From Haematobia irritans (taxonomy: Eukaryota; Arthropoda; Insecta; Diptera; Muscidae): a DNA stretch of 64,000 nt. The notes under the pieces were generated by a model, which was not told the DNA's origin, did not search any database, and was given only the letters and a program-made list of their open reading frames with translations. Within the stretch, counting starts at the first letter, position 1; each line of letters begins with the position of its first letter. The stretch covers positions 106,417,178 to 106,481,177 of the forward strand of contig NC_134398.1 of the NCBI RefSeq assembly GCF_050003625.1, written 5' to 3'. The position numbers and the translations under genes are program-made. Shown piece by piece: positions 1 to 10,335 of the stretch.

Positions 1-302
1 TAAAAATTTTTGTGATATTTTCTCAAATAAATAATTTTTATAATTTTTTATGATTTTGAATGCATTTTAACGCTTAAATGAAACGTTTGAATTAAAATAT
101 TTTCAAAAATTCGCAATTTTTCCAGAATGGAATAATTTAAATAATTTTTCGACGTAATTTAAATAATTTTTATTAAAAATATAAAAAAAAACGAGTTATA
201 AAAACACTTCCGGTGTAGTTATATTTAACTCTTTGTGAGGACATTTTTGGAAGTGCTTTTAAAGTTGTGCCTTTATAACAACTCCCAATTTTTTTTGCTG
301 GG
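1..302 (+). repeat. Family E element, right-hand end (cut by window edge)
   Basis: This AT-rich stretch ends in 'ttttttttgctggg'. It is similar to the stretch at about 19690-19970 that resumes at 39167-39251, and to 58600-58810. The terminus is the inverse of the 'cccagcaaaaaa' left end seen at 19512. It also supplies an uninterrupted version of the point where family A is inserted in the copy at 19512 ('cttccggtgtag' here). Non-coding. Confidence 0.6.
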
Positions 303-551
303 AAAAGGTGTGGAACTACTTTTATTTGCTTTATTATAAATTAATTGGCTAGTTATGTTGAAGTCTTTTTTTTATTCATTTTAATTAATAAAACATTAAT
401 TTAACATATAACTTCAGTCTATTAGTTTGTAGCTGGAGAGGCGGGGGGCTATAGCCCCCAATCCCCTCCCGCTATGACAATTGTCTAGCCACGCTAATGC
501 ATTTACCGCCAATAAGAGTAACAATTGGCTCTTTCCCCTCTTTACTTTCAG
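303..551. other. Unassigned DNA upstream of the host exon, with a GC palindrome
   Basis: No coding signal or repeat match is seen. It holds a perfect 16-bp palindrome of five G, CTATAG and five C at 444-459 in otherwise AT-rich DNA. It ends in a pyrimidine-rich tract, 'cctctttactttcag' at 537-551, which is a good 3' splice site. Probably the end of an upstream intron of the host gene. Confidence 0.45.
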
Positions 552-649
552 ACAATATTCTCAAAGATTTATTGCCACCGTTGTATTGTTGAAACGTTTG
601 CAACGAACATTCATATCCCATTTGCTGAAGGCCGGTGAACGATAAGAAA
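552..649 (+). other. Probable 5' UTR part of the host exon
   Basis: A polypyrimidine tract and AG at 550-551 resemble a splice acceptor. From 552 to the ATG at 650 the coding frame is closed by an in-frame TGA at 626-628, so the reading frame cannot come from an upstream coding exon in this frame. The simplest model is a UTR intron ending at 551 followed by a short leader in the same exon as the start codon. Inference from splice consensus only. Confidence 0.45.
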
Positions 650-1284
650 ATGCTCAGCGAACGATCTTTAATGCTCAGTGGCTACAATAGCAATTCCATC
701 GAGAGCGTGAAAAAGAGTTGCGAGCAGAGTAAAACATCGTCGCCGGACGCTTTGAGTATAACACAGACAGGGGCATTGACAGTGACGCCAACTACTACAG
801 CAGCGGCAGCAGCAGCCTATCTATATCTCGAAAAGGTGAAAAATGAGCGAATGTCGCCGAGAGTAACAGCAGCGCAAATTGATACACTAAAGGATGCTAT
901 TATGGAATCATCTGCAGCTGCTGCCGCAGTCGCTGCAGCAATGGTGAACAACAATAATTGTTCTTCAATTAACAATAATAACAACAATAATGGCAATAGC
1001 AACAACAATGGTAATAGCAGTAATAGCAATCATAACAGTAACAACAACAACACTCCAGTCCTTAATCAAACTCAAATTGGCAACTCTCTCAACAGCACCA
1101 GTGATGAGGTGCATAGTCATAATCTTCCCTTATTACCCACATCATCAACGTCATCCTGCACAATAGGACAGCAACAACGGCAGATACAGTCATCATCATC
1201 GATGCACTTGAATAGCAATCATGTCAAAAGGGAAAGACTTAGCCCAATTTGCACAAATGGTGATCTGCAGTCAGCATTATCTAG
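650..1284 (+). CDS. First coding exon of a poly-Ala/poly-Asn nuclear regulator-like host protein
   Basis: The exon encodes about 211 residues from the ATG at 650 (A at -3) to a strong donor, AG|GTAAGAG, at 1284/1285, leaving phase 2. The open frame begins at a GTG at 635, but ATG 650 is the first AUG after the in-frame stop at 626. The protein is low-complexity: Ala runs near residues 45-55 and 85-95, a long Asn/Ser/Gly tract near 98-135, then Ser-rich and Gln-rich stretches. Two VKxE patches followed by Arg-x-Ser-Pro (VKNERMSP and VKRERLSP) match SUMO-acceptor consensus next to a proline-directed site. This composition is typical of long insect transcription factors, but no DNA-binding domain lies in this exon and I do not recognise the gene. 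The rest should lie downstream, beyond the window. Confidence 0.75.
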
Positions 1285-1333
1285 GTAAGAGTGTTTGAGA
1301 ATCGTCTCTATAGTTTTACATTAATGAAAGAAG

Positions 1334-1398
1334 CCATCGTGGTGCTATAGTTAGTAAGCCCGCCTAGCATTCAAAAGGTCGTAGGTTCAATCAGGGCT
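1334..1398 (+). repeat. tRNA-derived SINE head, relic
   Basis: 'cgtggtgctatagttagtaa' followed by 'gcccgcctagcat' and 'gtaggttcaatcagggctgc' lines up with the head of the SINE at 44985-45202 and with the tRNA-like units of family A. A degenerate A box and B box (GGTTCAATC) are present. It sits about 50 bp inside the first intron of the host gene. Confidence 0.5.
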
Positions 1399-1399
1399 G

Positions 1400-1640
1400 C
1401 TAATAAAATTTCAAGAAAAGTCGTAATTTTTTTCGGAAAAAATCGGCACTTGCATTTTAAATTCGGAAATTAAGATAATATTAAAATAAAAAATATTTTT
1501 TTATTATAAACAAACCAACAGTATTTATTTCATATTAAAAAAACAAAACAGAAAATCAAATGCATAACTATGCGTTTCAATAAAAAAAAACATAACAAAT
1601 TGAGTTTTGTATAAAAATACATTAAATAACTAAGTAAAGT
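1400..1640. other. Unassigned AT-rich intronic DNA
   Basis: Mostly A/T runs. No open frame of note and no match to another part of the window was noticed. Confidence 0.4.
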
Positions 1641-1990
1641 CTAAAGTCGGGCGGGCCGACTATATTATACCCTTCACCACTATGTACACTACAATTTGTG
1701 TTACCATATCAATTCCCTCCTTGTATGGAGTAATTATGAATATTCCCATATTCAAATATGTATATCTTAATCGATTTGAAGATATGTGGTCAATTGTAGG
1801 TTATGATATATTACATGCGCAAGTCGGGCGATATTTCCACAAGTCGAAGCCTTATTTAAAACTCAACCATTGTGGAGAAAGTCAGGCATTACAGTGTGTA
1901 GGATATGAGTACGATATGGGGAAATCATCACAGAATTTTGTGTAAAATGTGGGTATTTTGGGCATATTTGTATAAACCGGAAGAACAATA
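1641..1990 (+). repeat. Fragment of the 'gggcgggccgactatattat' repeat family
   Basis: The opening 'aagtctaaagtcgggcgggc' and 'cgactatattatacccttc' repeats at about 39388 and, decayed, at 43535. An 87-codon open frame lies inside but shows no family resemblance and is not counted as a gene. Only the first part of the family is present, without the tandem units seen at 39800-40680. Confidence 0.6.
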
Positions 1991-2075
1991 ATATTGAGGA
2001 TTTATTTAAATCTGAACCAAATTAGGTCACACTAGCGAATTAAATATATTCTCTGTGGAAACTATCAAGTCAATT

Positions 2076-2325
<250 letters not shown>

Positions 2326-2326
<1 letters not shown>

Positions 2327-2718
2327 CATAATTTCCAGTAGAAATTATGCTATGTTTCAAGTAAAAACCGTCTTTAAAATAAAGTGTTGAAAAACATATA
2401 CTATTTTTGAACGATTTTTTGCTTTGTAGTCAAGATGCAAAAAGACAACAAATTTAAAGACAATTTTAAAGGATTTTTCTGAATTATTAAAGTCAAGTTG
2501 ACCTTAACCCAAAATTGTTTCTTTCATGTTATGATACCCATTTTTAAGTCCAATCACTTATATATAAGGACAACATAACTTCATCGAAAAGTTTATCGAC
2601 TTTTGGACAAGAAAAAAAACTATATATTAGAGAAATGCGTCGTCTACGCTAAGCAAAATTTGCATTCGTATGTTAAGGACATGAAATCTTTGGCCTCACG
2701 ACAATATTTTTTTCAGTG
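2326..2718 (+). mobile_element. Family C element, truncated (right part)
   Basis: It matches the second half of the complete copy at 62975-63629 and ends with 'gacaatatttttttcagtg'. The left half is missing and replaced by the (TA)n tract. The join forms a hairpin, 'agcataatttc' then 'gaaattatgct' five bases later, which is family C sequence in both orientations. Non-coding. Confidence 0.75.
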
Positions 2719-3157
2719 CAATATAAAGAAAATTTTATTAAAAAAACATACCTTTTAGATGGCCACTTTCTTCAAAATACAACTTTTCGAAACGGAAACA
2801 ATGTAATTGTTGAAAATATGTCCGGCATTACACACTACTATATTAAACTTTTGCTATGAAACTTCAAAATGTGTATTATTAAAGATTTAAAGTCAGAAAA
2901 GAACAGTGCTTCATATAAACGAAATGGAATATGTTTTTGGATTTTTTTAAATAGAAATGTTGTAAAAAAATGGTGGTAAAAGCTTTAAATTCAAAAACCT
3001 CTAACAACAGAACAGCGCTTTCGATATACAAAATTTAGCAATTGGTCAATTCGTAGTATAGTACCTTACATTAAACATTTCGTACAAATTAAAAGTTTGG
3101 TTGAAATAAAAACGCTTTGTAGTCGACAAAATTTTCTTAAACATAAGTTATTGCTAT
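2719..3157. repeat. AT-rich DNA with a family A internal fragment (about 2818-2950)
   Basis: 'cattacacactactatatta' and 'gtgtattattaaagatttaa' match internal stretches of family A (compare 4253-4380 and 24320-24360). The rest is not assigned. No coding frame. Confidence 0.4.
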
Positions 3158-3619
3158 TAAAGGGTGATACGGTCAAAATTTGGTCAAGGGAAAACGCGTG
3201 TAAATCGGTGAAATCGTTTATTTAAAAAATCAAATTAAATTCAAATTCAAGCTCAATTAGTATAAAATTCAGGAAAAATATTCAGTTAGGCTTTCGCTTT
3301 TCCAAATCCGAATTGCCGGGCCTCACGCTTGACACCTGCCATCCGATTTTGTACAGCCACATTGTCCACCTTCTACGCCGCAGAAAGCCAGTTTGCCTTG
3401 AACTGCTGCTCGTCCTTAGCAGTACGGAACAATCGTGTTTCTTCAGGAAACATCAGCAGACGTTTATTCAAACACTCTTTCACGTAAATTTCTTGGTTGA
3501 CAGTCCCGGAAGCTATGAAAATGCTGCTTTTCAAGCCACAGGTACAGATGGCTTGCCAAACCAGATATTTCTTTGTGAACTTTGACAGTTTTATGTGCTT
3601 GAAAATATCTGCTACCTTT

Positions 3620-3642
3620 CCCCTTAGGTTAGGTTAGGTTAC
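3620..3642 (+). repeat. Short TTAGG repeat at a deletion joint
   Basis: 'ttaggttaggttaggtta' replaces part of the DD37E transposase that is intact at 10855-10890. It is the ancestral insect telomere motif and also the complement of the CCTAA tail of the SINE in this window, so a SINE tail or filler synthesis could have supplied it. Confidence 0.6.
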
Positions 3643-3947
3643 GGCTACGGCTTTGACGTACACCCTCAAAAAAAATCGCTTCTTTAACATATGTTCCAAA
3701 CATATTTTGCAGGAAGCACATATATTATTGCATACTGCCGAAACATTAATATGTTTGTTTTATGTGAACATATTATATGTTTGGAAGCATTTTGAGCCAA
3801 AAATATTATATGCTTGGAAGAATTTTTCCCAAATACTCGTAATTTTCACTTCCACGAATTTTTTTAGTTATTGGAACCTTTCTCTGTAATACAAATAATG
3901 TTGAAGAAATTATTCACTTTTATAAATTTTTTAAATTTTACCTTTCG

Positions 3948-4021
3948 CCTGCACGGAGAATCGAACCGAGGACCATACAGTTTGTAAGCCAACACACTAT
4001 CCACTGGGCTACGTAGCTGTT
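3948..4021 (-). repeat. tRNA-like sequence, minus strand, in family A copy 1
   Basis: On the minus strand it reads with an A box (TAGCCCAGTGGATAGTG) and a B box (GGTTCGATTCTCC) at tRNA spacing, and an anticodon-like loop 'cttacaa'. It does not look like a functional tRNA gene because it recurs only as part of family A. It probably derives from a tRNA or a SINE head and may give Pol III transcription. Confidence 0.65.
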
Positions 4022-4132
4022 ATAGTCACCAGTAGATAATTATCGTGTTAAGTTACATTTATATAGCATAGTTTGCAGCGCCCACGAGCCCATGCAAACA
4101 TAACATTATTTAACAGAAACATACATTTGTTT

Positions 4133-4204
4133 GCCACGTGGAGCAGTGGTTAGCATGTCTGCCTTGCATGCAGAGGGTCGTGGGTGCAATCCCTGCTCCG
4201 ACCG
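4133..4204 (+). repeat. tRNA-like sequence, plus strand, in family A copy 1
   Basis: A box 'tggagcagtggttagcatg', a TGC-containing loop and a degenerate B box (GGGTGCAATCC) are followed by a long T run (4209-4231) that would stop Pol III. It closely resembles the head of the fly SINE at 44985-45202. It lies about 110 bp from, and diverges from, the minus-strand unit at 3948-4021. Confidence 0.65.
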
Positions 4205-4208
4205 AACA

Positions 4209-4241
<33 letters not shown>

Positions 4242-5444
4242 CATTTATATTTATACTATATTAATTTTTTTAAAGGAAACTTCGAAATGTGTGTTATTAA
4301 AGATTTATAGTCAGTAACAGTGCTTGATATAAAAGAAATTGACTGATTTTTGGATAAAATATTATTTTTTATTGCAAAAATAACAATCTTGTAATAAAAA
4401 ACTGTTTTTGTACAAAACTTTAAAATTTGGAAGGAATTCAAAAACTAACAAAAGAAGAACGTGGAGTCGAGTATAAACATACATACATAATTTTATAATA
4501 TAAACATAAATTTATTTAGGAGTGAACAGTTTTTTAGTAGCATTTAACACCATCGCTCTAAAATTCCTTTTATTTTTCTTTAATAATTCATTTTAAAGAA
4601 AATAAACTTTTTAAATTGTTTTAGCTGTAAAACTCGAACTTAATGCCCTCTTTTATATTTGATGGTGTCCGTCAACTCCTCGTGGACTACTTTTTAATAA
4701 AGAGGAACTAAAGTTTGTTTTTTTACATTTTACTGTGTAATTTTTCACTATTTCCTCCTTATTTCATTTTACTGTCCCAACTCTAAAAAGAGTATAGTGC
4801 CCTTTCGTTATTTTTATGAAGACCCCTGATTTCTTTTAACGAACCAAGAAAAAAATTGTGCCCATAATGCCAAAATGACAAACAAAACACATGTCCACAC
4901 ATACATAAAATGCTGCTCTCAAGGCGAAAACATAAGCTGTTTGTTTTTCAAATGTCTATTCTCTTGGTTCAGAATGTATATTCTCTTTATTCAAATTAAA
5001 TAATATTTAGACTTAAACATATCAAATTGTTGGCCTTATCATAAAACAGTTTTCCGAAACAACATACAAGCGGTTTCACAGAAATTGTTCTCTTTTGACT
5101 CTTTTGCTGTGTTATATTGATATCTTTCGTCAACTCTCCCGGTTTCCATCTCTATTTCTCTCTATACTCTCTCTGTCGCTTTGAATAAAATATCACAACA
5201 TATGTATGTTTAGTCGAAATTTGTAAATTTATATATGTTTGTATTCACACATATGATTTTTATGAAACATTGATGCCCCAAACATAATATATTCTAACAT
5301 GTTAACATAAGTGTCCCAAACATTTAGTGTTAGTTTAGGAACATTACATGTTCGCACTTAAATATATTGTGGTTTAAAATCATGCCCGAAACACATTTTG
5401 TTTATATCGGAACATATGAAAAACATATTTTTCTAACAGTGTAG

Positions 5445-5850
5445 GTTTCGTCGTCCATTACCACGCAGTCAAACTTCGTCAGCATCGTCGTGTACAGCCT
5501 CCGGGATCGCGCTTTGGCCGTCGTATTTTGTTTATCATCGCGATTTGGAGTCACTACCTTCTTGTAAGTCGATAGTCCGGCTCGTTTTTTGGCTCGATGC
5601 ACGGTTGTAGACGATACACCCAGCTTATTTGCGGCATCTCGGAGAGAGAGGTTAGGGTTTCGCTTGAAACTACCGGCAACTCTCTTTGTCGTCTCAGCGG
5701 CTTCCGGTTTTCGATTTCCCCCCGATCCAGACTTCCTGGCTGTCCACAAACTTTCCCCAAACACTTTAATTACCTTTGTAACGGTTGATTTGGCAACTTT
5801 TAGCGATTTTGCCAGCTTGCTTACGGCATTTTGACAACTGAAGAGTGAAT
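5445..5850 (-). pseudogene. DD37E mariner transposase, N-terminal half (broken)
   Basis: The minus-strand frame from 5764 encodes the helix-turn-helix part of the transposase, including LSLRDAANKLGVSSTTVHR, nearly identical to the better copy at 10336-11226. It continues to the first catalytic motif (VVMDDETY) and is then cut by the family A insertion at 5441. The matching C-terminal part lies at 3300-3600 and is frame-decayed. Not functional. Confidence 0.8.
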
Positions 5851-6455
5851 TCCAGAATCAAAATAGGAGCAACATTCTACACACACACACCTTCAAAATG
5901 AGGGGTGTTCAGGTTTTTTAAATGCAAAATTGAAAGAAATACGTCAAGTTTATATTGACCAAATTTTGACGTTATCACCCTTTATAGCAATAATCCTACT
6001 ACGTTTTTCAATGAGTAACCAAAACCATTAGCCATGCCATTGATTTTAATTTTCGGAAATCAAACAATTCAATTTTAAATAAAAGAATTGTAATTAATGA
6101 TGTTTTCGACACGTCCAAGCCCAGAAGAGAATCAGTAGCTAAACGCCTCCGAATCGCTTCCATCATAGGTGTTCTCATGTGCCACCAGGCTAGACATAAA
6201 TCAATATGAACAACACCAAAAAATTGAGAGTCCAATACGAACTCGAACATACCGTGGCGATAACTAATGATTTAATAAAGACGACTAACATAAACAAGTT
6301 TAGAATGGTGTATCAATTAACACATGACTGGCTTACACTCTCATTCACAGAGTAGTGGCGAAGCATAGATTTTGTTTGGGAATATTCAAATTTCCAAATA
6401 TATTTATATTTATTTTGGAGGGCTACACCATTTATACACGCACAGAAAAAACATG

Positions 6456-7267
6456 CGCTGAAAAAATATTGTCGTGAGGTCAAACATTTCATGTCTTTAA
6501 AATACACTAATAGAAAAAGTTTCGTTATATTAACGAAATGTGTCGTTAAAAGTCACCAAATGAAACAAATTCGTTAATACAATGCATTTTTTCCTTAATA
6601 TAACGAATTTTCTGTCAATCAACGTAACGTTTCGTACTATTAACGAATATTTTCATTCTATTAATGAAATTGTTTCGTTATATCAATGAAAATTTTTCGT
6701 TGGCTGACTTTTAATGAAAGAAGACGCATTTCTCTAATATAAAGCTTTTTTCCTTGTCCAAAAGTCGATAAACTCTTCAATGAAGTCCTATTGTCCTTAT
6801 AATTAAGTGATTTCACTTAAAAATTTGTATCATAACATGAAAGAAAAAATGTTTGAGCTAAGGTCAACTTGGCTTTAATAATTCAGAAAAATTCTTTAAA
6901 ATTGATCAAATTGTACTACAAAGCAAAAAATCGGACATGTTTTTCAATACTATAATTTTAAAGACTTTTTTACTTGAAACATAGCATAATTTCTACTGGA
7001 AGTCGAGTCTTAATTTGGAAACTAAAGTTATCGTCAACTCGTTTTAAAGGACTTTGATAGCATATGAAGAAAAAAAGCTGAAAAAGCTGAAAAAGCGGAA
7101 AATTTTAATTTGCTTCCTAGAAGCATGTACACAAACCCCAAATTTAAACGAAATTGTGTCTTAAAAGTATCCTTACTTGTATTATTCGCTTCTTTGGCTC
7201 GGAATCAATACCAAAATTTGTAAAGTAAAGACGAAATCTTTGGAACCGGACAAGCTTTTTTTCAGTG
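6456..7267 (-). mobile_element. Family C element inside family J, carrying family I
   Basis: Ends are 'cgctgaaaaaatattgtcgt' and 'ctttttttcagtg'. TG is duplicated at 6454-6455 and 7268-7269. The empty site 'gacatggttgccacatcc' is present in the J copy at 42220. A family I element at 6505-6713 has replaced about 25 bp of family C. Non-coding. Confidence 0.8.
6505..6713 (+). mobile_element. Family I palindrome-rich mini-element
   Basis: It starts 'cactaatagaaaaagtttcg' and is built of alternating TTCGTTA/TAACGAA motifs, so it can fold on itself almost throughout. The better-bounded copy is at 45289-45516. Non-coding. Confidence 0.7.
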
Positions 7268-8338
7268 TGGTTGCCGCATCCATTTAAAGCGTATCTAGAG
7301 CATGTAATTGTCGCGAAAAGCATGTATTTTGTCTTTGTAAAAATAATTTTCGAGCAGAGAAAAATGTATGTTGGTAATAAGCATTTAAATGGTTCTAATA
7401 TCGCAAACATGTTCTATTATTTAAATGATAAAATTTGAGACCATTACATCGTCGGGAAAATCATGTACCTGACCATTCAATTTTTCGACTTTTTTGTAGG
7501 GAAAAGAGTATTTTTATAGGTTACATATAGACATGTCTAGAACCATTACATGGCCATAAAGACCATGTACATTTTTTTTCGTGACCATTTTATTTTCTAT
7601 CTTTTTTTGCAGCGAAAAGAATTTTATACAAACATTGACCAGGTACACACGATTTTCATTTTGCGCGTCAGTCGTGTTTTGATTGTTTCTTGGAATGGAC
7701 TGAGAAAACGGAATTACTGTGTTAATTTATGTATTCAGAAGTGGCACGTGGTTTTATGTGAACACAGAAAAGGGAAGTGTAATTGAGAAAAATGTACCTG
7801 TTTTTTGTTCTGCAGTTTGCTATATGGTATCATTTATTTTTATTTGCAGCTACATGACGTCTGCGTTTATACATTAGATGGCCACGAAGTAAATATGGAA
7901 TGATTACTTATTGTTGAAATTGAACCAAAATACAGTGTGTAAAAATATGTGATGTTTGCTTGTACGACTTTATAAATACAAATAAACAATTAATTAGTTC
8001 ATAAATGAATAAAAACAAATAAATAAAGTTAATTTTGTGTTTTCTTTTCTCAAGCGACGTCCTTTTTTCGACGATAAAAAAAGTAACTGCAAGAAAAACA
8101 TTTTGACGAATTCCATAACATTTTAGATCGTGACCATTGGCTTTTAATTCAAACAAATTTCTTTTCATCAACAAAATAACATTTTAGATGAGGACAATGT
8201 TATTTTTCTTAGAACTATGTTCACTGAGCCAACATGGTTGCAGGTGAAAATGTTACATGGTGCCGCAAAAATAGCTCCTATCATATTATTTTGCTCTTCG
8301 AATATGATCGTGACAATCATGCTTCTTCTGTGCGTGTA

Positions 8339-9267
8339 CCTATGGTTGTCTCTTCTTTCAGTGCATGTTCCGGTTTACAAATTCACAAAACGCAAAATTT
8401 TTATCTCCTCACAGTAAGTGAACCCACCCGGAAAGACAGTTAATTTTAGAAAATTTTAACCAAATCTTGCGAAACTTTTTGAAATATATTTAAAAATACC
8501 TTATTTATATTTGTATACTACCCAAATGTTGTATTTCGTATATCGTTAATAAGAAAAGGAGGATAAGACATTTGCTTTAAAAGATCAATATGTTAAAGCT
8601 CGTTCTCAGCAAATAGAAGAACACTTTACCACTATAGTTCATCAATTGAAATGAATTGATCGTCCTATAAAGAGAACTGAGGATGTTGGCATCCAAAACA
8701 GCTGTCTTCCCAACAGTTTGGAGAAAAAAAAAAACTGTAATGATAGGCTAACAAATAAGCAAATATTTCATTACATGTACTAAAGTACAATAATATACCT
8801 AGGCTATGGAAACGATCTATGCCGCGGAGTAGGGTATAATGTGTTGGATTACAAAACTACAGGTCTTAGTTCGATTCCTCCTGCTTTCAGAAAAAAGTGA
8901 CCCCTTCTTTAAGTTAAAATTAACTCATTGAAGAAAGTTGAACATAGTATAGCGCCAAAGACATTTTTATTTATTTGAACAATGTAATTTTCGTAGAAAT
9001 TGGTTAGAACGCATTCCATATATTAGTTAACATTTTTCTATATTTATGTACCACTATACTACAGAATGAAAAAAATTAACTGAATTGAATTCATATATGG
9101 ATTGATTTTATTGAACTTTTTTCATTCATTTGGACAAATCTTACATATTTGTGGTAAACCTTTTACCTCAAAATTATCAAATATCTTCGTTTTTAAATAC
9201 AATTTTATTTACTTATATAAGCAACTTTTTCTTCAATAAAAGACATGTTTTATTAATATATTGATTA
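8339..9267. other. Unassigned AT-rich DNA with a tRNA-like relic
   Basis: No convincing coding frame. At about 8830-8895, 'gtagggtataatgtgttgga' followed by 'cttagttcgattcctcc' has the spacing of a decayed tRNA-derived unit with B box AGTTCGATTCC. The fragment at 8405-8450 ('gtgaacccacc') resembles the end of family B. Confidence 0.4.
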
Positions 9268-9269
9268 TA

Positions 9270-10202
9270 AAGGGTGATTTGTTAAGAGCTTGATAACTTT
9301 TTTTTTTTAAAAAAACGCATAAAATTTGCAAAATCTCATCGGTTCTTTATTTGAAACGTTAGATTGGTCCATGACATTTACTTTTTGAAGATAATTTCAT
9401 TTAAATGTTGACCGCGGCTGCGTCTTAGGTGGTCCATTCGGAAAGTCCAATTTTGGCAACTTTTTCGAGCATTTCGGCCGGAATAGCCCGAATTTCTTCG
9501 GAAATGTTGTCTTCCAAAGCTGGAATAGTTGCTGGCTTATTTCTGTAGACTTTAGACTTGACGTAGCCCCACAAAAAATAGTCTAAAGGCGTCAAATCGC
9601 ATGATCTTGGTGGCCAACTTACCGGTCCATTTCTTGAGATGAATTGTTCTCCGAAGTTTTCCCTCAAAATGGCCATAGAATCGCGAGCTGTGTGGCATGT
9701 AGCGCCATCTTGTTGAAACCACATGTCAACCAAGTTCAGTTCTTCCATTTTTGGCAACAAAAAGTTTGTTAGCATCGAACGATAGCGATCGCCATTCACC
9801 GTAACGTTGCGTCCAACAGCATCTTTGAAAAAATACGGTCCAATGATTCCACCAGCGTACAAACCACACCAAACAGTGCATTTTTCGGGATGCATGGGCA
9901 GTTCTTGAACGGCTTCTGGTTGCTCTTCACTCCAAATGCGGCAATTTTGCTTATTTACGTAGCCATTCAACCAGAAATGAGCCTCATCGCTGAACAAAAT
10001 TTGTCGATAAAAAAGCGGATTTTCTGCCAACTTTTCTAGGGCCCATTCACTGAAAATTCGACGTTGTGGCAGATCGTAAGTCTATTCATGATGAAATGTC
10101 AAAGCATACTGAGCATCTTTCTCTTTGACGCCATGTCTGAAATCCCACGTGATCTGTCAAATACTAATGCATGAAAATCCTAACCTCAAAAGTATCACCC
10201 TT
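9270..10202 (-). mobile_element. DD41D (rosa-like) mariner, copy 1, 933 bp
   Basis: The ends 'aagggtgatttgttaagagc' and, complemented, 'aagggtgatacttttgaggt' share only the first ten or so bases. It is flanked by TA (9268-9269, 10203-10204). It shares an internal deletion junction with copy 2 at 16618-17550. The DD37E mariner begins six bases after it. Confidence 0.9.
9425..10030 (-). pseudogene. DD41D mariner transposase, C-terminal part, frameshifted
   Basis: The catalytic triad is present: D in FSDEAHFW, D in WFQQDGATCH and D in LTPLDYFLW, with 41 residues between the last two, which is the spacing of the rosa-type DD41D mariners. The N-terminal DNA-binding part is deleted. Relative to the other copies one G is missing in 'ttttggcaac' near 9453, so the last 25 residues are out of frame. 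The open frame begins at a TTG, not a real start; the original ATG lies 59 bases upstream and is out of frame. Non-functional. Confidence 0.88.
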
Positions 10203-10335
10203 TATTTAAAGGGTGATACGGTCAAAATTTGGTCAAGGGAAAAGGCGTGTAAATCGGTAAAATCGTTTATTTAAAAAATCAAATTAAATTTCTTTTTCAA
10301 GTTCAATTAGTATAAAATTCAGGAAAAATATTCAG

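Larger units (their letters stand above)
3661..5441 (+). mobile_element. Family A element, copy 1 (complete)
   Basis: It starts 'caccctcaaaaaaaatcgct' and ends 'catatttttctaacagtg'; the two ends are imperfect inverted repeats (CAC...AAAAAAT...CATATGTTCC). It is flanked by TA at 3659-3660 and 5442-5443. The empty site, 'ggctttgacgtaggtctcgtc', is intact in the other DD37E copy near 10897, which proves insertion with a 2-bp duplication. The middle carries two divergent tRNA-like sequences. No transposase; about 1.8 kb and non-autonomous. CACTG-type ends with 2-bp duplications suggest the CACTA/Mirage/Chapaev group, an inference. Confidence 0.85.
3160..5982 (-). mobile_element. DD37E Tc1/mariner element, disrupted copy 1
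   Basis: The terminal inverted repeats are close to 'aagggtgatacggtcaaaat' at the left and its complement at the right (5956-5982), flanked by TA duplications at 3158-3159 and 5983-5984. It is a second copy of the transposon at 10209-16184. Family A has inserted at 3661-5441. About 175 bp carrying the second and third catalytic residues are deleted between short 'cag' repeats near 3420, a further stretch near 3625-3650 is replaced by TTAGG repeats, and part of the N-terminal region near 5820 is missing. Transposase remnants lie on the minus strand at about 3300-3600 and 5445-5850. Non-autonomous. Confidence 0.85.
6437..8336 (+). mobile_element. Family J element, copy 1, carrying a family C insertion
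   Basis: The terminal inverted repeats start 'cacgcacagaaaaaacatg' and end as the complement of 'cacgcacagaagaagcatg'. TA flanks both ends (6435-6436 and 8337-8338). A family C element sits at 6456-7267. Short palindromic pieces such as 'ccattacatggccat' and 'catgtac' recur inside. Small open frames within (for example at 8217-8443) show no homology and are not counted. Other copies are at 42197-43319 and 43594-44983. Confidence 0.8.

Noticed and set aside
635..649. Start of the host protein at GTG 635
   Set aside because: An ATG with good context lies 15 bases downstream; GTG starts are not expected for an ordinary nuclear gene.
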